Shown one piece after another: positions 24,001 to 33,500 of a stretch of 64,000 nt of DNA; positions within the stretch are counted from its first letter, which is position 1, and every line of letters begins with the position of its first letter. The stretch comes from Pycnopodia helianthoides (taxonomy: Eukaryota > Echinodermata > Asteroidea > Forcipulatida > Asteriidae). Both the position numbers and the translations under genes were made by a program. The notes beneath the pieces are model-generated. The model had not been told where the DNA came from, did not search any database, and worked only from the letters and a program-made list of their open reading frames with translations. Location: positions 14,335,757 to 14,399,756 of the forward strand of contig CM063251.1 of assembly GCA_032158295.1 (NCBI GenBank), written 5' to 3'.

Positions 24001-24512
24001 CCTGCAACTACGACCCTCACTATTTCAAGCTGTACGACGCGGACGATGACGACTCGTCCGCGGCCTGGACCTCCTCAGCCACGGCCAACACCACCCTAGA
24101 GAACATTCTCACCTCCGGGGACGAGGGTAACAGCAGCACGCTGAACAGCAGCAGCCTCCACCGGAAGGGGTCCGCGAAGAGGAACTCTCGTCTACTGGAC
24201 GAGTCACGCCTCCTCCTCCCCGTGCAGGAGTTCTTCAACGAGACGATGGATGACGACGGCTTGGACGGTGACGAGGTCCTGTACGAGACCATCGACGAGA
24301 TGGGGTACCGGCGGCGCACGGCGTCCTCCCGGGTCATGCGCAACCTCATGGCGGCGAGGGAGGAGGCCGGGCAGCCCGGTCAAACTGTCGTGGTCGAGAA
24401 CGCATGGGAGAACTCTCTTCAACAGAAGAAATACGACAGAATAGAACGCGGCGTGAAATCGCTCAAAAAACAATCCGGCAAAGACTACAACTCACTGGTA
24501 GTCAAATCTTAA
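7672..24512 (+). CDS. Single-pass receptor-like protein, six exons
   Basis: Exons 7672-7784, 14060-14427, 15352-15511, 20665-20768 and 23507-24512 join with matching phases (2, 1, 2, 1); counting the frame break in the last exon the protein would be about 583 residues. Order: signal peptide (residues 1-21), ectodomain of about 150 residues rich in Pro, Thr and Arg with a single cysteine (residue 37), one membrane helix (about 176-199), then a cytoplasmic tail of some 380 residues. The tail has acidic and serine-rich stretches and tyrosine motifs of the YxxPhi type: SLYMDL, HYFKL, VLYETI, KYDRI and DYNSL. SLYMDL and VLYETI fit the ITIM consensus [SIVL]xYxx[IVL]. I do not recognise the family. 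Its tail and exon phases resemble the minus-strand gene at 29599-36550, with which it is convergent. A role in signalling by phosphotyrosine is inference. Exon count is five if the frameshift region is one exon, six if a hidden intron explains it. Confidence 0.62.
8625..8820 (+). mobile_element. Half copy of palindromic MITE family B
   Basis: TTGGGCGCTTTGGGCTACA through CAAAATGGCGAT matches the left half of 5846-6248, including CACACAAATATGCCTCGAAA; the right half is absent. Confidence 0.6.
9648..9855. mobile_element. Family F MITE, old copy
   Basis: It shares CGCGTGCGCACTCTCCC, CTACTGGTTGGCAAAATGAG and GCGTTTGCCAACCA with 14502-14669. The right end TTTCATGGGAAAG is present, the left terminal repeat is worn away. 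Confidence 0.6.
12089..12482 (+). mobile_element. TTAAAGGAACAT MITE, family E copy 1
   Basis: Terminal repeats read TTAAAGGAACATCACAGAAT and ATTCTGTAATGTTCCTTTAA. The interior has CACTGAGCGATAAACTCC and GAAATATTTCAAGGGATG blocks, also found at 39791-40183 (inverted) and 47622-47997. The palindromic TTAA ends suggest a piggyBac-like or other TTAA-specific element without coding capacity. Confidence 0.8.
12483..12840 (+). repeat. Direct duplication of a 170-180 bp segment
   Basis: Two diverged copies begin TCTGCGCA and share GATCGATTGGTTAG-like, CTGACTCTGAAAAAC, AAAATAAAT and ACTTTATA blocks in the same order; a GTT run (12665-12692) lies between them. Confidence 0.6.
13586..13661 (+). other. 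Exon-like block, phase does not fit
   Basis: A good acceptor (TTTTTGTTCCAG) and donor (TTTCAG/GTAGGT) bound 76 nt open in one frame. It would enter in phase 2 like exon 2, but leaves in phase 0, which breaks the reading of the exon at 14060. It could be an untranslated, poison or chance exon. Confidence 0.25.
14060..14427 (+). CDS. Receptor-like gene exon 2, proline-rich ectodomain
   Basis: Acceptor ATACTTTTGTTACAG and donor AAACGAT/GTAAGA bound 368 nt (phase 2 to phase 1). The product is low-complexity, rich in Pro, Thr, Arg and Gly (for example SPALPPPRRSPTPGVGPGS), with no cysteine and no known fold. It resembles a mucin-like or stalk region. GC content is above the flanks, as in the other coding exons here. 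Confidence 0.7.
14502..14669. mobile_element. Family F MITE, 168 bp
   Basis: GACCCTTCC at 14502-14510 pairs with GGAAGGGTC at 14661-14669, and the inverted repeat continues as ATGAAATATGTAAATT against AATTTACATACTTCAT. The centre carries CTACTGGTTGGCAAAATGAG and its inverted partner GCGTTTGCCAACCA. Other copies: 9648-9855 and 51870-52087. Confidence 0.75.
14950..15190. mobile_element. ACACTGCAAAAA MITE
   Basis: Ends are ACACTGCAAAAA and TTTTTTGCAGTGT. The interior is made of GGTGTTA/TAACACC-type inverted and direct repeats, a pattern common to small DNA transposons of aquatic animals. Confidence 0.75.
15352..15511 (+). CDS. Receptor-like gene exon 3, membrane helix
   Basis: Acceptor after a T-rich tract (TTTTTTTAAACAG) and donor CTTGG/GTAAGA bound 160 nt (phase 1 to phase 2). 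It encodes a juxtamembrane stretch and one helix, about residues 176-199 (GIFPFIAMGVLSALFITMMI and on), then R and N as the cytoplasmic flank. Exon phases equal those of the membrane exon at 36427-36550. Confidence 0.75.
15797..16010 (-). mobile_element. tRNA-derived SINE
   Basis: On the minus strand, GTGGTGGAGCGGTCTAGCAC resembles an RNA polymerase III A box and GGTTCGAATCCCGG (15911-15924) is a B box at tRNA-like spacing. The sequence then runs into a non-tRNA body, so this is a SINE head and not a working tRNA gene. Confidence 0.7.
16758..16890. mobile_element. GGCCGTGTCC palindromic MITE
   Basis: Ends are GGCCGTGTCCGAATTGGC and AATTATTTCGGACACGGCC; GGCTACGGCTACGGC on the left pairs with CAGCCGTAGCTGCAGC on the right. 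It is about 133 bp, mostly stem. Confidence 0.7.
18002..18059 (+). repeat. (GTT)n microsatellite
   Basis: About 18 uninterrupted TTG/GTT units. Confidence 0.95.
18612..18910 (+). mobile_element. Truncated tRNA-like SINE
   Basis: TGTGGCTGAGCCG followed closely by GGGTTCGAATCCCGGTCG gives A- and B-box-like sequences with the spacing between them shortened. The body includes an internal GTT run and ends near TTATTGTTATTATA. Confidence 0.5.
20665..20768 (+). CDS. Receptor-like gene exon 4, juxtamembrane
   Basis: Acceptor TTTTATATAATAG and donor GACGG/GTAAAT bound 104 nt (phase 2 to phase 1). It encodes a short cytoplasmic stretch with MAPPPGPGAF and FRNTKDS. The counterpart in the minus-strand gene (31472-31527) has the same phases but is 48 nt shorter. 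Confidence 0.72.
21279..21665. mobile_element. TTAA-ended MITE, family C copy 1
   Basis: It starts TTAAAGACACTGGGCACTAT and ends ATAGTGTCCACTGCCTTTAA. The interior includes AACACCCTTGTCACACGAAG and a central inverted repeat around GAGACCTC. The same family is at 43288-43664 (opposite orientation) and 57714-58079. Confidence 0.8.
22451..22594. mobile_element. TA-flanked MITE, family G short copy
   Basis: TAGACTGTGCAAGTCTCGCG at the left pairs with CGCGAGACCTGCGCGGTCTA at the right; the repeat extends to GTATTCG/GAATAC. A 696-bp relative with the same ends is at 52418-53113. Confidence 0.75.
23208..23350. mobile_element. Short palindromic MITE
   Basis: TGGACGCCATCTTTGATGAA on the left pairs with TTCATCAAAGATGGCGGTCA on the right, around a GC-rich centre with alternating purine-pyrimidine CGCGTACACGCGTGCACG. 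It ends about 160 bp before exon 5. Confidence 0.65.
23507..24512 (+). CDS. Receptor-like gene last exon, cytoplasmic tail, one-base frame break
   Basis: Acceptor TTTTCTTCGTGGCACAG opens the exon in phase 1 as GDFAVNMFAVRNDEREEAER. That frame stops at 23644-23646. The neighbouring frame is open from 23622 and runs to TAA at 24510-24512, with coding-like sequence from 23631 (DECNVDSAQREAEHPTAA). Total length of all exons is 1751 nt, one short of a multiple of three, so a single missing base between about 23614 and 23646 explains everything. The tail has an acidic run (DADDDD), Ser/Arg-rich stretches, and tyrosines at 23781 (SLYMDL), 24021 (HYFKL), 24282 (VLYETI), 24432 (KYDRI) and 24486 (DYNSL). 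GC content is strongly raised from 23800 to 24450. Confidence 0.75.
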
Positions 24513-24742
24513 TTTACGTTGTATTCAACCTGTTTAATGTTTTGTTATTCTACTTCGAAGTTATTGTAAATGCCTCACCGACTGTGATATTTAATGTGTA
24601 TAGTATAAACTCAACACAAGCTGTAAGCGTTTAGTACAATACAGTGATATGCAATTATTATATTAAACCATTAAACCCTGGCGAAGCTCTTAGTCTACAC
24701 TCTACAAGTCCAACATCTAGAAGAGGCCACTTTTGTTGAAAC

Positions 24743-24748
24743 AATAAA
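24743..24748 (+). promoter_or_regulatory. Poly(A) signal AATAAA
   Basis: AATAAA lies 231 bp after the stop codon of the plus-strand receptor-like gene, a plausible end of its 3' UTR. Confidence 0.45.
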
Positions 24749-25017
24749 ATGAAACAAATCTGAAACGTCTCGAATCAAATTAAACAATGTGCTCTCTAGA
24801 AGAGTGCATACAAATCTTACAAGTGCAATTGCAAAGATTACAACGAAATTCATATATACATACTACACAACATTGGCGAAATAAATAATAACATAAAATC
24901 TTGTTATAATTTAACTTTATCCGTAAATTTACATTAGAAAATGGAATTGGTTGTTGCAAACTGCTACCAACCAAGAGGACCTATGGTATAAGTGCACAAA
25001 TTTGTTAGTGACCTGAC

Positions 25018-25093
25018 GTTTCGAACCTTGCAGAGTCTTTCTCAAAGAAAGTCTCTGCAAGAAAAACTCTGCGATGGTCGAAACGTCAGGCCA
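25018..25093. repeat. Hairpin with GACGTTTCGA arms
   Basis: CCTGACGTTTCGAACCTTGC pairs with the later GATGGTCGAAACGTCAGG; the loop repeats GCAGAGT and AAAGTCTCTGCAAG. A related GACGTTTCGAACAGC lies at 15740, so the motif is dispersed. Confidence 0.55.
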
Positions 25094-25632
25094 CACAAGT
25101 AATTTTTTTAACTCAACTTATTTCAAGTGTTTGGCTTTTACTAATTATTTGGTTGAATTTTTTTTTTTTTTACTTGAGTTTTTATCCTGCTGTCTCTGTG
25201 CAATAATGAAAATTGATCCTCGAAATCTACATACTGTGATTTCAAAGTAACTTAAATCGACTTGTGAAAGTGAAGGATGCGACCCTCAAATGATACCATG
25301 GTCACATAATATATAGGCATATTGTTATTACATATTATTTTATTCAAACTATATTTAGTGTTAAGTATATATTTCTTTCAATAATTCACAGTATTGTTGC
25401 ACTGTGCTATAGACCAGAACCTCTACTTATTATCGTTTCTGTGTATACAACAGGATATTGTTATGGGGGTGTTGCTGGCACCTTGCCCCTTGTAATGAAG
25501 GGGAAACTCTTTTGGGTTCTCGGTTTAGGAACTACACGGCTTGCAAAAATACGGTTCTTATATAGCTCAGAGTGAAAGTGTGGCCTCATAAAGGTAATAT
25601 TAGTGTTATCGTATGAAAGCTAAATCACTGGT

Positions 25633-26025
25633 TTAAAGGCACAGTACACGTTTGGTAATGACTTTGAAAATGAATGGTAATAAAAACTTACTTGGTAAGA
25701 AGTACAGCAGCCTTGTGTAGTATAATGAATTTTGAAAACTTTTAACTTCGAAGTACTATACGGTTATGGAAAATATATCACTTTTTATCCCCCAAAATTT
25801 GAATCTGAGAAGCGTCAGAAACGCTTCTCAGACTGTGTATTCTTATGGGGAATATTCTTCCTGCGTCGAAATATTCGCTCCGATTTTTCGGTGATTTCTA
25901 TTAAAAAAAAACGCGACCACCTTTTGAAGTGAAATTTTCACAGGTTAGTTTTATCGTATGTACCTACATCAGGGTTAACACAATCAGTAGGCTCCAATTT
26001 TACCAAACGTATGCAGCACCTTTAA
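25633..26025. mobile_element. TTAAAGG-type MITE, family D copy 2
   Basis: It starts TTAAAGGCACAGTACACGTT and ends AACGTATGCAGCACCTTTAA, and shares its interior with 2736-3080. A central hairpin (GAAGCGTC/GACGCTTC) is present. Confidence 0.75.
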
Positions 26026-26489
26026 ATAAATCAGTACAATACTTTGCATAATTACATGCAGTATGCTGCATTTATGCACTGAGAATTATATGCTAAGAGA
26101 TGAACGTTTATAATTAAGAAACATTTGTTTTCCAGCAACACCGATATGTAACACTCTGCGACTGGTCCACTGTATGGTAAAAACTGAACCACGGTATAAG
26201 GTTGTGTAGTTTCGGGTTCACTTTCAGTACAAACACGTATCACTATTACTTCATTTTGGACACGCTGGTTATCTCGTTGGTCACCCTAGTGTAATAGTAC
26301 ATACTACTGTTGTATATAGGCCTAACTGTTCAACAACAAATACAATCATTATGGACAATTAAGACAGTTACTGATCAGTGATTGTTATAATCGCATAATT
26401 CCCTCCAACAAAATGACAATTATACCTTGACGTTTTGTACAGCGTATATGATGTTTTCGTTTCTAACTAATTTATCTTAAAGCGCTGAT

Positions 26490-26940
26490 GACCCGAACAT
26501 TTTATACAAAATGACCCGAATCCTGTGTCCCAGGGGGGCTGACCCATTACTGGGTTAGGCTGACCCGGGAAAAATGGTCAAATAAAAGGGGGAGTTTAGC
26601 TCGGATTCTACGTAAATCTAACCAATATCTGAGTCAAACTGACCTAGAAATGAGTAAGGCCCCCCCCCCCCTGGGAACCGGACCCAGGTCAATTCTGACC
26701 CTTCGCTCGTCCCCAGCGCCTTGCCTTAAAACCAAAGGCGCTGGGATGGGCAAACGTATCGTTAACGTTAATGCTCAGTCCCATGCTCAGTCCCATCATG
26801 CATCACACTCACACTGCAAGCACTGCACGCATGACGTACTTCCTGAACAAGATCTGTGCGAGCTGATTAGCCCATCCCAGCGGTCCTGGATAGGCCGCTG
26901 GGGCCGAGCGAATTCTGACCCGTGAGTTTTTAAAGTGTGG
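26490..26940. mobile_element. Older GACCCGG-type repeat, interrupted
   Basis: GACCCGAATCCTG, GGGGGGCTGACCCATTACTG and GGGAACCGGACCCAGGTCAA belong to a diffuse family also seen at 9858-9910, 34495-34625 and 38928-39035. Here it is split by the 212-bp MITE at 26702-26912. Confidence 0.55.
26702..26912 (+). mobile_element. 212-bp MITE, copy 2, perfect 9-bp TSD
   Basis: Same ends and interior as 783-994. TTCTGACCC occurs immediately before (26693-26701) and after (26913-26921), a perfect 9-bp target duplication. It is inserted in an older repeat, so it is the younger of the two. Confidence 0.9.
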
Positions 26941-29598
26941 AAATCCTATCTGGTATACACTTAGTTTTCTTGTCTTACTTCTCCCTTGGAAATCAATGAA
27001 GCATCATCCAGCATTGTCTAAATTTCATCGCGAAGACTTATACATGAATAATAAAAACATTTTTCCCACTTAAAAAACTCTGTGTGCATGTTTTTTTTCT
27101 TCGAAATTAAGGTTGCCGTTTACAAATGACACCTCTCACTGCGGTAATCGCTATACTTGTACGGATCGTGTAGAGCCTCGACTTCATGCTTCATTTGTAT
27201 TGTATCTGTTTGGATGAAAATGTCATTACATTACCGTGACAACACAGAGTTATGTAATGCTTCTATTCACTCATGTCCCCAATACGAGGCTCTACACGCA
27301 AATTGGCTGACCGTGCAAAGGGCGAATACTCATTTTGTTTTGTAAACTTTAAGTGTAACCGATTTAGTGACTGTTCTACAGACCATGTGAACGTTGTTTA
27401 CAATAAGTGTGACCTTGTACATTCTTTGGGTATTCTGGCAGGCAAGATACTACACTGGTCCTATGGGAAAGTTGACATTTTGTGTCATAATTTCCACATA
27501 AAACCAAGAGTTATGAAAGTAAAAGCTGGACAAGTTTTTAGATGTGCCCCCTTTCATTATATCAAAAGTTGATAAGAATTAGACAGTGCAATCTCCATAA
27601 AATATAAGATTTTATGCTTTCTTCCATTGAGCTGTGTACAAATCGTGCCTGCAGGAAGTCCAGGCTCTGTGGCTCTTTTGTAAACATGTGATGTCACAGG
27701 TCACATCGTCTATTGAGTGTGGTGTTAATGTTTGAAACAGCCCAAATTATCAATAGGTGGTTGTGCAACTATTTTTCTTGTTATTCCGTTCTTTCTTTCT
27801 TTCTTTCTTTTTGTAATTTAAGAGCTGCACTTATTGTAGATAGCCCTAAACGTTAAAAAAAAACCGACAGCTTATGCCTTAGTATAAATTACGTTTTTCA
27901 GAATCACATTACATCACCATGAAATTTACGACAGTTGTGTTCCAACTAAAAAGAGGACACTTCCTGTGTAATTTAAAACCATTAGCTTTTTTGCGATATG
28001 GCGGACACTGTGTATAGGAGTGCACTGTTTGGTTTGGATGTACACAGACACATTAACCCAAACCTAGTAGTGTCATAAGTATCGAGTCTGCCATAACTCA
28101 AAATGGCTTGTGGTTTTTTTTTCCCCGCTCGTCAGAGACATGTAAATGAGAAGAAGAGCTTTCAAGTAACACCTCATTATGGCACAATAATGCAAGTATT
28201 TCTCATACAAACATAATGTTAAAGACATCACATCACGATGATACCATGGCTATATATAATCCGTTGTCTCCATGCAATTTAGTTTCCGAGGAGTGCCTGG
28301 TTTTGGCGTTGGGTGTCACATTAAATAATTGTGTTGGACAAAAATTTAGACATCGAGACTACCGCGAGTGTGAAAATAATTCTTGTCACCGAATGAGATC
28401 GTGAACTTATAGTACGTATACATTGTCGTAACTTGAAAACTCTTTACACATACTAATCATCGACAACGTCAATTTAAGTATGAGCCGTCAATGACATTAT
28501 TTGACATTATTTTGACGTTAAATCTACGTTACTTTGACGTTACATTTTACACTACTTTTACTTCACTTTTACATAATTTGTTTTACATTACTTTTACTCT
28601 ACTTTTACATGATTTATTACATCAAATTCTTTCTAAGCTTTTTTTCTAAAAAGATAAAGCACTCCCCTTTGGATCGGATAGCTAAAAAATCTCAATAAAA
28701 TGTAGTCAGTGTTGTAGTCATTTTTAGTACTTTTAAGTCGAGTATCAAGTACTGCCGAGTACTGTAGGGTGGCCCATCGAGTACGAGTACAAGTGTCCGA
28801 GTACCGAGCATTCTGATATCCAAGTACCAAGTCCAAAGGCCGAGTACCGAGTACTTCAATTTACGTTCTTTATCAAAACCAACATCTTGAGTAATACAGT
28901 ATCGTGTTGTGACCAGCACAAGGCGAACAAATATATCCTCCGTAAACAATGTACATTATAGTTGGACACCTATTATGCATAAAAAAAATAAAAAAAAAGT
29001 TGTTACAAATACAGATCTTTTGCAACTCATTTTAAATGGTGAAATATCGCAATTTTTGTCACAGTTATTTTTATTTACAGCCGGTTTCAAATACTGGTCC
29101 GTTTCATATCGTATTTCAGAAGAGAGGACCAGAGTCTATGATAATTTTATTAAAACATTACAAGTGAACAAATTACATTATTATGAATTTTTATGATATC
29201 CACATTATCTTGGTTTAGTATAGGCCTACCAGTACATTACAATGTGCTACAGGTGATGCAGGGTGTTAATTTATATCGACCACCCCGTGCAGGGAGCTCT
29301 GACGTCATACACGGTCAATAGAGTGGACGTTCAAATCCAAGAATGCCTGGATAAAACGTCTATCCACAGTGGCTACTCTTGACCAAGGAGTATAAGGTAG
29401 GCCAACATTGCGTTTTAGAGCATAACCACAATGACCACCCTTGTACTTCATAGAGAGTCGAGATGGTCCTTGCTTGTTGAACGAAAAAAAAAAAAAAAAA
29501 AAAATAAGGTCAAAAACAATGAATGCCAAACATCTTGTTCTCTCTAAATTCCCGTGTAACTGCCGGTACAGTTTAGATGACACTGTTGGCCCATCTAT

Positions 29599-30581
29599 CT
29601 AGTCTATCAACGAGGAACTCGCTTTGCTGTTGTTTTTCATATCCGTTGATATCGGTGTAGTTTCGGTGGAGATTCGATCGTATCCTTCAGCTGGGGCAAC
29701 TCCATTATCCTTGGTCGCTTTGCGGTTCAGCTTGGAGTAACCCCCGTCAGACTCCGCGGTAGTCACTGCCGTGTGACGCGGTCTCTTGACCAGGGACGAC
29801 TCCCGGTTGACGTGCTCGTACTCGTTGGCGTGCGTGTCCTCCACCAGGGGGAGAGGTTGGTCCTCCGGTTTGGTCTTCTTCGCCTCGCGCTGACGCTGCT
29901 TGCTCGACCGGCCCGATTTGTCGAAGATCATCTTCAACGGGAATCGGCTGACGGCACTCTGGACGAACGAGGCGTCGCTCATGCTGCGTCGATTCCGAAT
30001 TTCGTGAGCTTCCGCGCCCGTATCGTCATCAGCCTCATGGGTGGCACCATTCAGCTGGAAGTAGAAAGGGTTGCCCGCGGTTTTTTTTGGTGCCGGTCGA
30101 TCGGGCTTGTTGGTGATCAACGTCATTGCGTATTCGTTCCCGTCTCCGGCTCCATCTCGATTCGATCGATTTGCGGTGTGCCTCTCCAGGGTCCCGAACG
30201 CTCTGTTGGCGGGACTGCCTTCCTCCTCCCTGGGTCCAAGGACGACGTCGGACTCGCCGCTCGTCCTCTGGAACTGCTCCGTGGTCCTCAGCTCGTTCGT
30301 GACCCGCTTCATGTCCAGATGATGATTGGCGGCGGCGGCATGGGACCGCTTGGTCTTACCGCGCGGCAGGCTGAGGGAGAGCTTTGTCTTGCGCGTAAGT
30401 GCCGGCTTGACGGCATTGTCTACCTTCACACTGCTCTCGAGTTGACTTCCACCGAGCCTGTCTTGTTGTCGGACTTCGGTGATGGGAGGGGAGGACTGAG
30501 GGAGCGGCAACTCGTCACGGACAGTCTCCGGTGAGCTGGAGCGTATCGGCGCATAGGTGTCCCTAGTCCCCCTCGGGGAAC
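29599..30581 (-). CDS. Second receptor-like gene, last exon (cytoplasmic tail)
   Basis: Acceptor GGTTGAATCTGACAG opens 983 nt in phase 1: two bases plus 327 codons including stop. It is rich in Arg, Lys, Ser and Thr, with SLSLPRGKTKRS, APKKTAGNPFYFQL, KSGRSSKQRQREAKK and LVKRPRH. The opposite strand is also open for 253 codons, but only this strand has matching splice sites and neighbours. Confidence 0.75.
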
Positions 30582-33500
30582 CTGTCAGATTCAACCAATG
30601 GTAAAGGAACTGTTTTTGATGTAAATTAAATCAGTTGATTGGAATCTAATTTTGCGTTATTTCGGCAGATTCTTTTTATTTTTACAAAAAAAATTAGGCT
30701 GAAAGAATATTTCATGATTCAAAATGTTGTCACCATTGATAAAGTGACGGTTGTGTGCGTGCGGCTCCTATAGCCCGAGCAGCATTTAGCCGCAATCGTT
30801 GTACCTCAATTGTAGCCCAGACCGTAAATCGGGCAATAAGGGTCGGGAGCAGCTAGACGACTGAACATTAATTTAGGATTAGGAAATTGCCTTTTCATTT
30901 TTATTTTTTTTGGCGTGCCATAAAAGATGACAAAATTAATACAAAAGTGGGTTTTTTTTTGTGCTTTTTTTTTTTTTTTTCAATCTTTGCTTTACGCCCT
31001 CGGAGAAGTGGGCCCTTCTGTATAACGCGCGTCCTCCAGGTGGAGGATTTTATCACCACTCAGTTTTGTAGGTCAATGACCCCCTCCTGCAAGCCCAAAG
31101 CAATTTTAATCCCCACAGGGCTTTTGTCTGGGCCAGTAGTGTGTGTTATTTACGACCTGTTTTAGCTCTGGGCGGCACAGGGTTGACACAAAGAGATAAT
31201 GGCACAAGGAGTTGGCTCACTAAGATATCAAGTTACAATTTCCAAGGGCATAGCTGTCCCTTGGGACTGCTGTCATTCAATAATTCTTACTCAGCAGTGG
31301 TTATAGCCTGGCTAATGGGAGTCTACAGGCTTGTGGTGTATACAAGGGGTGTCGAATACAGAAAATCGTGGCTTTTTTGGCCCATTGAAAAAAAAATTAT
31401 GACCATATTTGGAATATGTGGAGAATTTTTTCACCACGTTGCTTCCCCGAGGGTTTAATGCTAAAACTCACCTCTGCGTTCAAAGTTGAACCTTCCATTG
31501 CCGGCCTCTTTGTCTACATCGAGTATCCTGATGAAAAGTCAAGGGAAACTATCAAAGTATAACATAGTATGGACAAGGTGTATGACGTACACCATCATTT
31601 TATGTATTGTGCCCTGTAAGGCAATGAATACTACTGCATGCTATTAAACCAAATAGGTACCACACCATTGCGAATTCCAGCCTCAGTCTAATTTTGTATG
31701 AATATTTAGGGGCAGAAAAAAACAAGATTATCGAACCGTAGTAAAGGGCTATTGCTAAAGATGATTGCAAGTCTTTCGTCAAGGACTTCCTCGCTGCTTA
31801 GACAGCAAGCGACTGGAGCTGGAGACCACACACACACGCATTGGTCTCCCCCTTCACACCGCTTCGCGCCTATACACAGCTTTGTCTAAGCCACGAAAAC
31901 CTTGATGAAAGGCTAGCTGAAGGCCGAAATAACTGGACGAAGTTTGGTACGGAAGGGGAAGGAAAACAATAATGTGGGCAACTGATACATGTCTAAATCC
32001 CTGCATTTTTTTCTTCTATTCAAAATCACTTAGCCTTTTTGAGGTATGGTGGATCAGTGTAGGAATGCACTGTTTGCCTTGTGTGTGCACACAGATAAAT
32101 TTATCCAAACCAAATAGTGCCATTATTAGTTCACCATTATTCCAAAAAAGCCTTATTGGATTCAGGGAAGAGGTCTTCATTTTCAAAAGACGACAACTAC
32201 CAACAGATATCAGAGGCTGATTACTGTGAGGTCTAAAGGTGGAAGATGAGAACCGATCATTGCCAACCTTCAATCCCTTCCACCGCCACCTCCTTTCGCC
32301 TCTTCCCAGAGCACATCTTTCATTGCTGTTGGCCACGCCCGATTGACAAAATCCCAGGCCTAATGGAAAACCAATTGTTATTGTAATCTGTATTTGACGA
32401 AGTGCACAATTTGTGAACGTTATCACACGAATACCTCAATTTGGAGATTGATTTCAAGCGTCTGGGAAAATACCCCCCCCCCCATCACCACCATCACCAC
32501 CACCACCATCACCATCACCATTATCGTGTCATCATGAATGGGTGGGGTAGAAGCTGGGGTGTTTAATCTGAGACAGATCCCCAGCCGGTGATCCATCTTA
32601 ACAATTGGCAACATATAAGATCCTAATCATGATCAATGGCGTAACCTGAAATGTTCATGACGGGAGGGGACATAATTGGGGGGGGGGGGGGTAATACAAA
32701 CAATCATGGGTAAATTTCCGCTATTTCCTTGTATATAACAATACAGTCACCAGCGAGGTTGCTTTTCAAATCTGAGTCCGATCACGATAAAAAGATAACA
32801 ATTATACCGGGTAATAGACATTAAAGTTTTATCTCATGTGATGACTATCTAAATGTGTTTGAAGTTTAACCACGACAACTGGAACAGAGGATTTAAGTTG
32901 GCTTTTCCTTCTGTTTGCCGGTTCGTTGTTTTGTCTGGGTTTTTTTTTCTTTTTTTCTTTGCTTCTTTTTTCCTTTGCGTCTTTTCTCCCCCCCCCCCAC
33001 CGTTTTTGTCTGTGTATTTTTTTCTTTTCCTTCTTCTTCCGATGCTACAGCCACGCCACACGTCACCAACGTCGCCGCCGTTTGAGCAAGGAAAATGTTG
33101 CTTTGCGACGAAAAAGTAAAAAATACGTTTTTGTTTTTATTTGTTCATGCAAGTTTGCCCCAAACAAGACTAAAAAGCCACTCAAGGTAAGGGGGCTACA
33201 AGAAGAAAAATATTAAAGATGAAAATAACTCAAGGGAGCTGAAGGTAGGAAAGGATATTCCACTTAAAACAGTCTAGATTGTGGGATGGAGGGGAAACAT
33301 GCACCAGGCAAGGAGTTCCAAAGAGATGCCGTACGTGGAATGAAGCTGTTGGAACGGCTCTAATTGTTCTACTTCTCAGCAAAGCAACAGATTCGTTTGC
33401 CGTGAATCTCTTCTTGGTTTTGTAGCGCTGGGCCCCGATACCGTGTCTCTCCGTGCAGTCATTACTCAGCGAACTAATGACCCATATTAATATCTTCCCA

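Larger units (their letters stand above)
24749..29598. other. Region between the two convergent receptor-like genes
   Basis: About 5 kb without a recognised gene. It holds a CTGACGTTTCGA hairpin (25018-25093), MITEs at 25633-26025 and 26702-26912, an inverted repeat pair GTGTAGAGCCTCG/CGAGGCTCTACAC (27165-27300), and a hAT-like fragment beginning CAGTGTTGTAGTC near 28706 whose body repeats GAGTACCGAGTAC. A TTTATT at 29070-29075 could be the minus-strand poly(A) signal of the gene ending at 29599. Confidence 0.5.

Noticed and set aside
29773..30534. 253-codon open frame on the plus strand
   Set aside because: Antisense shadow of the GC-rich tail exon; the minus strand has the matching acceptor, stop and partner exons.
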